This document shows positions 37,317 to 40,480 of a stretch of DNA of 40,480 nt, one piece after another. The stretch lies in assembly GCA_028278665.1 (NCBI GenBank), contig JAQAJI010000003.1:1-40480 (forward strand), in the 5' to 3' direction. Within the stretch, counting starts at the first letter, position 1, and every line of letters begins with the position of its first letter. The notes below the pieces were generated by a model that saw only the letters and a program-made list of their open reading frames with translations, did not search any database and was not told the DNA's origin. The position numbers were made by a program, and so were the translations under genes. The stretch comes from Candidatus Rariloculus versatilis. GTDB lineage: Bacteria; Pseudomonadota; Gammaproteobacteria; Steroidobacterales; Rariloculaceae.

Positions 37317-39344
37317 TTACTCGGGCAGCGCCAGGGCGACGAACTCGGCGCCGCGCTCTCCGGCGACGGACATGACAATGAACTGCCTGCCATCGATCAT
37401 GTAGGTCATCGGCAGTCCGCCCACGGCCCCCGGCAGGTCGATCTCTGCAAGCACGTCGCCCGTCGCCTTGTCGTGAGCCCGGAACAGCGGCTGGGCGCCC
37501 CAGCCCGGCGCCGAGAACAGCAGGGTCTGTGTCACGAGCGTCGGCGGACGTGTCGGCGAGCCCGTTGGCGGAATGTCGAGGCCGGCAAGCGCCGGGTTGT
37601 TGGCCACGTCGTCCGGCGTCGGGCCGTTCGGAACCTGCCAGAGCAGCTCGCCCCGATTCATGTCGATGGCCGTGATCCTGCCCCAAGGCGGTTTGACGAG
37701 CGGCAGGCCCTCAAGCCACGGCAGCTCGCCACCGCCGCCTTGTATGTATCGCATGTCGGAAAAGTCGGGCTCGGACTGGATCGCCATGACCCAGGCGTTC
37801 GTATACGAGCCGACGTAGAGAATTCCGGTCTCCGGGTCGTATGCGCCGCCTTCCCAGTTCGCACCGCCCGTGGCGCTAGGCAGCATCAGCGTGCCGCGCG
37901 TGCCGTCAGGCGCATTGGCAAGCGACGGCGGCGTATAGATCGGGCCCATGCGGAACTGCTCCATGCCCGCGAGCGCCTCGGCGCGAAGATCCGGCGTGAA
38001 ATCGATCAGGTCGTCCTCGCTGAAACCCTGCCGGTCGAACGGCGGCGGCTTCGTCGGGAAGGGCTGCGTCAACGCGGTGCGCTCGCCGGGCACATCCGAC
38101 GGCCCCACGACCCGCTCCTCGATCGGCCAGACCGGCTCGCCGGTCTCGCGGTCGAAGGTGTACACCCAGGCTTGCTTCGTGATCTGCGCCACGGCCCTGA
38201 TGTCCTCGCCGTCGACCGTGATGTCCATGAGAATCGGCGCGGTCGGATTGTCCCAGTCCCAGATGTCGTGGTGGATGAGCTGGTAGTGCCACGCAACCTC
38301 GCCGGTCCGCGCGTCGACGGCCACGAGACTGTTGGCGTAGAGGTTGTCGCCGGGGCGGTGGCCGCCGTACATGTCGCCGGTCGGGATCTCGGTCGGCAGA
38401 TAGACGAGGCCGAGTTCCTCGTCGGCGGCCATCGGCGCCCAGACCCCGGCATTGCCGGTGTATTCGGCGGAACCCTCAAGCCAGGTTTCGTAGCCCGGCT
38501 CGCCGGGCTCGGGAATCGTGCGGAAGGTCCACAGAAGCTGGCCGGTACGCACATCGAAGCCGCGCACATCGCCCTTGAGATTCGCTCTTGACGGCGGTCG
38601 CATCCCGACGGCGTGGGCAGGCCCGATCACGATCGTGTCGCCGACGACGATTGCGGGGGAGGTGTTTCCGATACTCGACTGCTCGTTGATCTCGCCGCGC
38701 AGTCCCACAAACATGTCGACCATGCCGTTCTCGCCGAAGCCCGGCACCTGCCTGCCGGTTCCCGGATCGAGCGCGACGAGGTTGAAGCCCGGCGTCACCA
38801 CGATGAGCCGCTCGGCGCCCTGCCCGTCCGACCAGTACGACAGGCCGCGGCCCGAACTCCTGCGCGGCGCATTCTCGTAGCGTTCGCCCTCGTCGGGCCG
38901 CCAGACCCACAGGGTCTCGCCCATGGCCGGATCGATCGCGACGACGTTGCGCGTCGTACCGACCGTGGCGTAAAGCACGCCGTTGACCATGAGCGGGGTC
39001 GTCTGGTTGCGCTGCTCGGGCCGCGGCCCGTAGTTGCCCGCGTACCAGCGCCACGCGACGCGAAGATCGCCAACGTTGTCGCGATCGATCTGGGCAAGCG
39101 GCGAATAACGTTGCGCAGCGAGGTTGGCGCGGTATTCCGGCCACTCGAAGTAACCGGCCTGCGAGGCCTCCCCGGCTGACGCGTCTGCAGCACCCGCTGC
39201 AGCGGGCGCGGCTGCATCGGCTTGCGCCCCGGCAGCGGCGCCGGTATCGGCACCATCGCCGCCTTCCGGCGCGGGCGCGCATGCGGCGGCGAACAAGACG
39301 AGGCAAATCGGAGGCAGTCTCGATGCAAGCTTCATCATCGGCAC
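37317..39344 (-). CDS. PQQ-dependent quinoprotein dehydrogenase, lipoprotein (membrane GDH-like propeller)
   Basis: Lipobox LFAAAC; FEWPEYRANLAAQRYSPLAQIDRDNVGDLRVAWRWYAG; WHYQLIHHDIWDWDNPTAPILMDI. Confidence 0.93.
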   Translation of the reverse strand: MPMMKLASRLPPICLVLFAAACAPAPEGGDGADTGAAAGAQADAAAPAAAGAADASAGEASQAGYFEWPEYRANLAAQRYSPLAQIDRDNVGDLRVAWRWYAGNYGPRPEQRNQTTPLMVNGVLYATVGTTRNVVAIDPAMGETLWVWRPDEGERYENAPRRSSGRGLSYWSDGQGAERLIVVTPGFNLVALDPGTGRQVPGFGENGMVDMFVGLRGEINEQSSIGNTSPAIVVGDTIVIGPAHAVGMRPPSRANLKGDVRGFDVRTGQLLWTFRTIPEPGEPGYETWLEGSAEYTGNAGVWAPMAADEELGLVYLPTEIPTGDMYGGHRPGDNLYANSLVAVDARTGEVAWHYQLIHHDIWDWDNPTAPILMDITVDGEDIRAVAQITKQAWVYTFDRETGEPVWPIEERVVGPSDVPGERTALTQPFPTKPPPFDRQGFSEDDLIDFTPDLRAEALAGMEQFRMGPIYTPPSLANAPDGTRGTLMLPSATGGANWEGGAYDPETGILYVGSYTNAWVMAIQSEPDFSDMRYIQGGGGELPWLEGLPLVKPPWGRITAIDMNRGELLWQVPNGPTPDDVANNPALAGLDIPPTGSPTRPPTLVTQTLLFSAPGWGAQPLFRAHDKATGDVLAEIDLPGAVGGLPMTYMIDGRQFIVMSVAGERGAEFVALALPE

Positions 39345-39411
39345 TCGATCCTCTTGGCGTGGCCGGCCGGAATCGCCATTCTAAGCCCAACGGCGAGGTT
39401 CGGTACCACCG

Positions 39412-39609
39412 GAACGAATGCGGCTTCGTCGACGGCAGATTCCGTGATTGGGAACCGCTGCTGCAGTCAAGCCGGGAGAACAAACGCGGCTTCGTCGCGG
39501 GCGCATTCCGTGATCCGGAACCGGCTTCGCAGTTTAGCCGGGAGAACGAATGCGGTTTCGTCGTGGGCGCATTTCGTAGTCCGGAACCAGCTTCGCAGTC
39601 GGGCCAGGA
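39412..39609. repeat. 66-bp tandem repeat, three copies
   Basis: Units start GAACGAATGCGGCTTCGTC (39412), GAACAAACGCGGCTTCGTC (39478), GAACGAATGCGGTTTCGTC (39544), exactly 66 bp apart. Confidence 0.95.
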
Positions 39610-39726
39610 GCTTGCACCGCAGGAATCGGCCGAAGCGGCGGCTCAATAGCGCCGCTCGCCCCGTCCAGGCTTGCATGGAACCAACGTTCCTTGCGCGTCA
39701 GCGCAGCGAGCCCGCCGCGACAACGC

Positions 39727-40480
39727 CTAAAGATCTTCGGGCAACACGATGCCGAGCCTGGTGCGCTCGCTTCGCCACAGTTCCAGCAATTCGGCGCGCT
39801 TGCGAGGATTGGACAGCGACAGGTCGATCGCCTCACCGGGATCCTCGGCCAGGTTGTGGAGCGTGAAATAACGCTCGTCGAACGGCTGCTCGAGCGAAAG
39901 CAGCTTCCAGTTCCCCTGGCGGACCGAGGCGTACTGCAGGTGCGTGAACACCGTGACGTAATCGTCGTCATGCACGGCGTCTGCGCGGCCTGACAGGTAC
40001 GGCCACGCGGACTCACCGAGCATCGGCGCCTTGTCGGCCGGATAGCTCGCGCCCGCAAGCTCAAGCAGCGTCGGCGCGAGATCCATGACGGTCAGGTAGA
40101 CGTCGGAATACCCCTCGCGCGGCATCACGCCCGGCCCCTTCATGAGCATCGAGGTCACGACGCCGCCTTCGCTCGGAAAACCCTTGTAGAGCTTGAACGG
40201 TGCGGATCCGGCCTCGGCCCACGGTGCGCCGTACGACAGGAAGTTGCCGCGCATGCCGGCGCGCTCGTACGACGCGTCGTAGTGCGCCTGGATGTAATCG
40301 ACGTACAGCCCGGAATAATAGAAGTCTTCGGGCGCCGGACCATTGTCGGAAAAGAACACGATCAGCGTGTCGTCGTACAGCTCGTTCGCGCGCAGGTAGT
40401 CGAACAGGCGGCCGACGTGGCGGTCGAGATTGTCGAGCATCGCCGCGTAGAGCTCCATCTTGCGCGATTCCATGCGCTGC
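39727..40480 (-). CDS. sulfatase (C-terminal part; N-terminus beyond right edge)
   Basis: MELYAAMLDNLDRHVGRLFDYLRANELYDDTLIVFFSDNGPAPEDF; open frame continues to window edge. Confidence 0.9.
   Translation of the reverse strand, partial: QRMESRKMELYAAMLDNLDRHVGRLFDYLRANELYDDTLIVFFSDNGPAPEDFYYSGLYVDYIQAHYDASYERAGMRGNFLSYGAPWAEAGSAPFKLYKGFPSEGGVVTSMLMKGPGVMPREGYSDVYLTVMDLAPTLLELAGASYPADKAPMLGESAWPYLSGRADAVHDDDYVTVFTHLQYASVRQGNWKLLSLEQPFDERYFTLHNLAEDPGEAIDLSLSNPRKRAELLELWRSERTRLGIVLPEDL

Overview
High-GC (Proteobacteria-like) chromosomal segment with dense protein-coding genes, mostly secreted or periplasmic oxidoreductases and hydrolases. No rRNA, tRNA, CRISPR, phage or transposon could be supported. 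Main content: (i) a minus-strand operon for a periplasmic Mo-hydroxylase (xanthine dehydrogenase/aldehyde oxidase family) with a Tat-type 2Fe-2S subunit, an FAD subunit, an unlisted ~50-aa membrane protein and a b-type cytochrome; (ii) three PQQ-dependent dehydrogenases; (iii) three metallo-beta-lactamase-fold enzymes, one carrying two canonical EF-hands; (iv) a VapBC/FitAB-type toxin-antitoxin pair; (v) AsmA and an ABC-2 exporter; (vi) a Tat-exported HD protein resembling PhnZ/TmpB-type diiron oxygenases; (vii) a hydroxyacid/glyoxylate neighbourhood (FAD/Fe-S oxidase, serine-glyoxylate-type aminotransferase, GntP permease). The strongest hidden feature is at 23575-23922 (minus). It is an ArsC/Spx-like thioredoxin-fold gene absent from the ORF track because its active-site codon is an in-frame TGA (WYYHRKG-U-TSC), followed at the expected distance by a bacterial-SECIS-like hairpin, so it is a probable selenoprotein. 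Four intergenic degenerate tandem-repeat (minisatellite-like) patches are also present. All assignments are from reading the sequence; no database searches were run.
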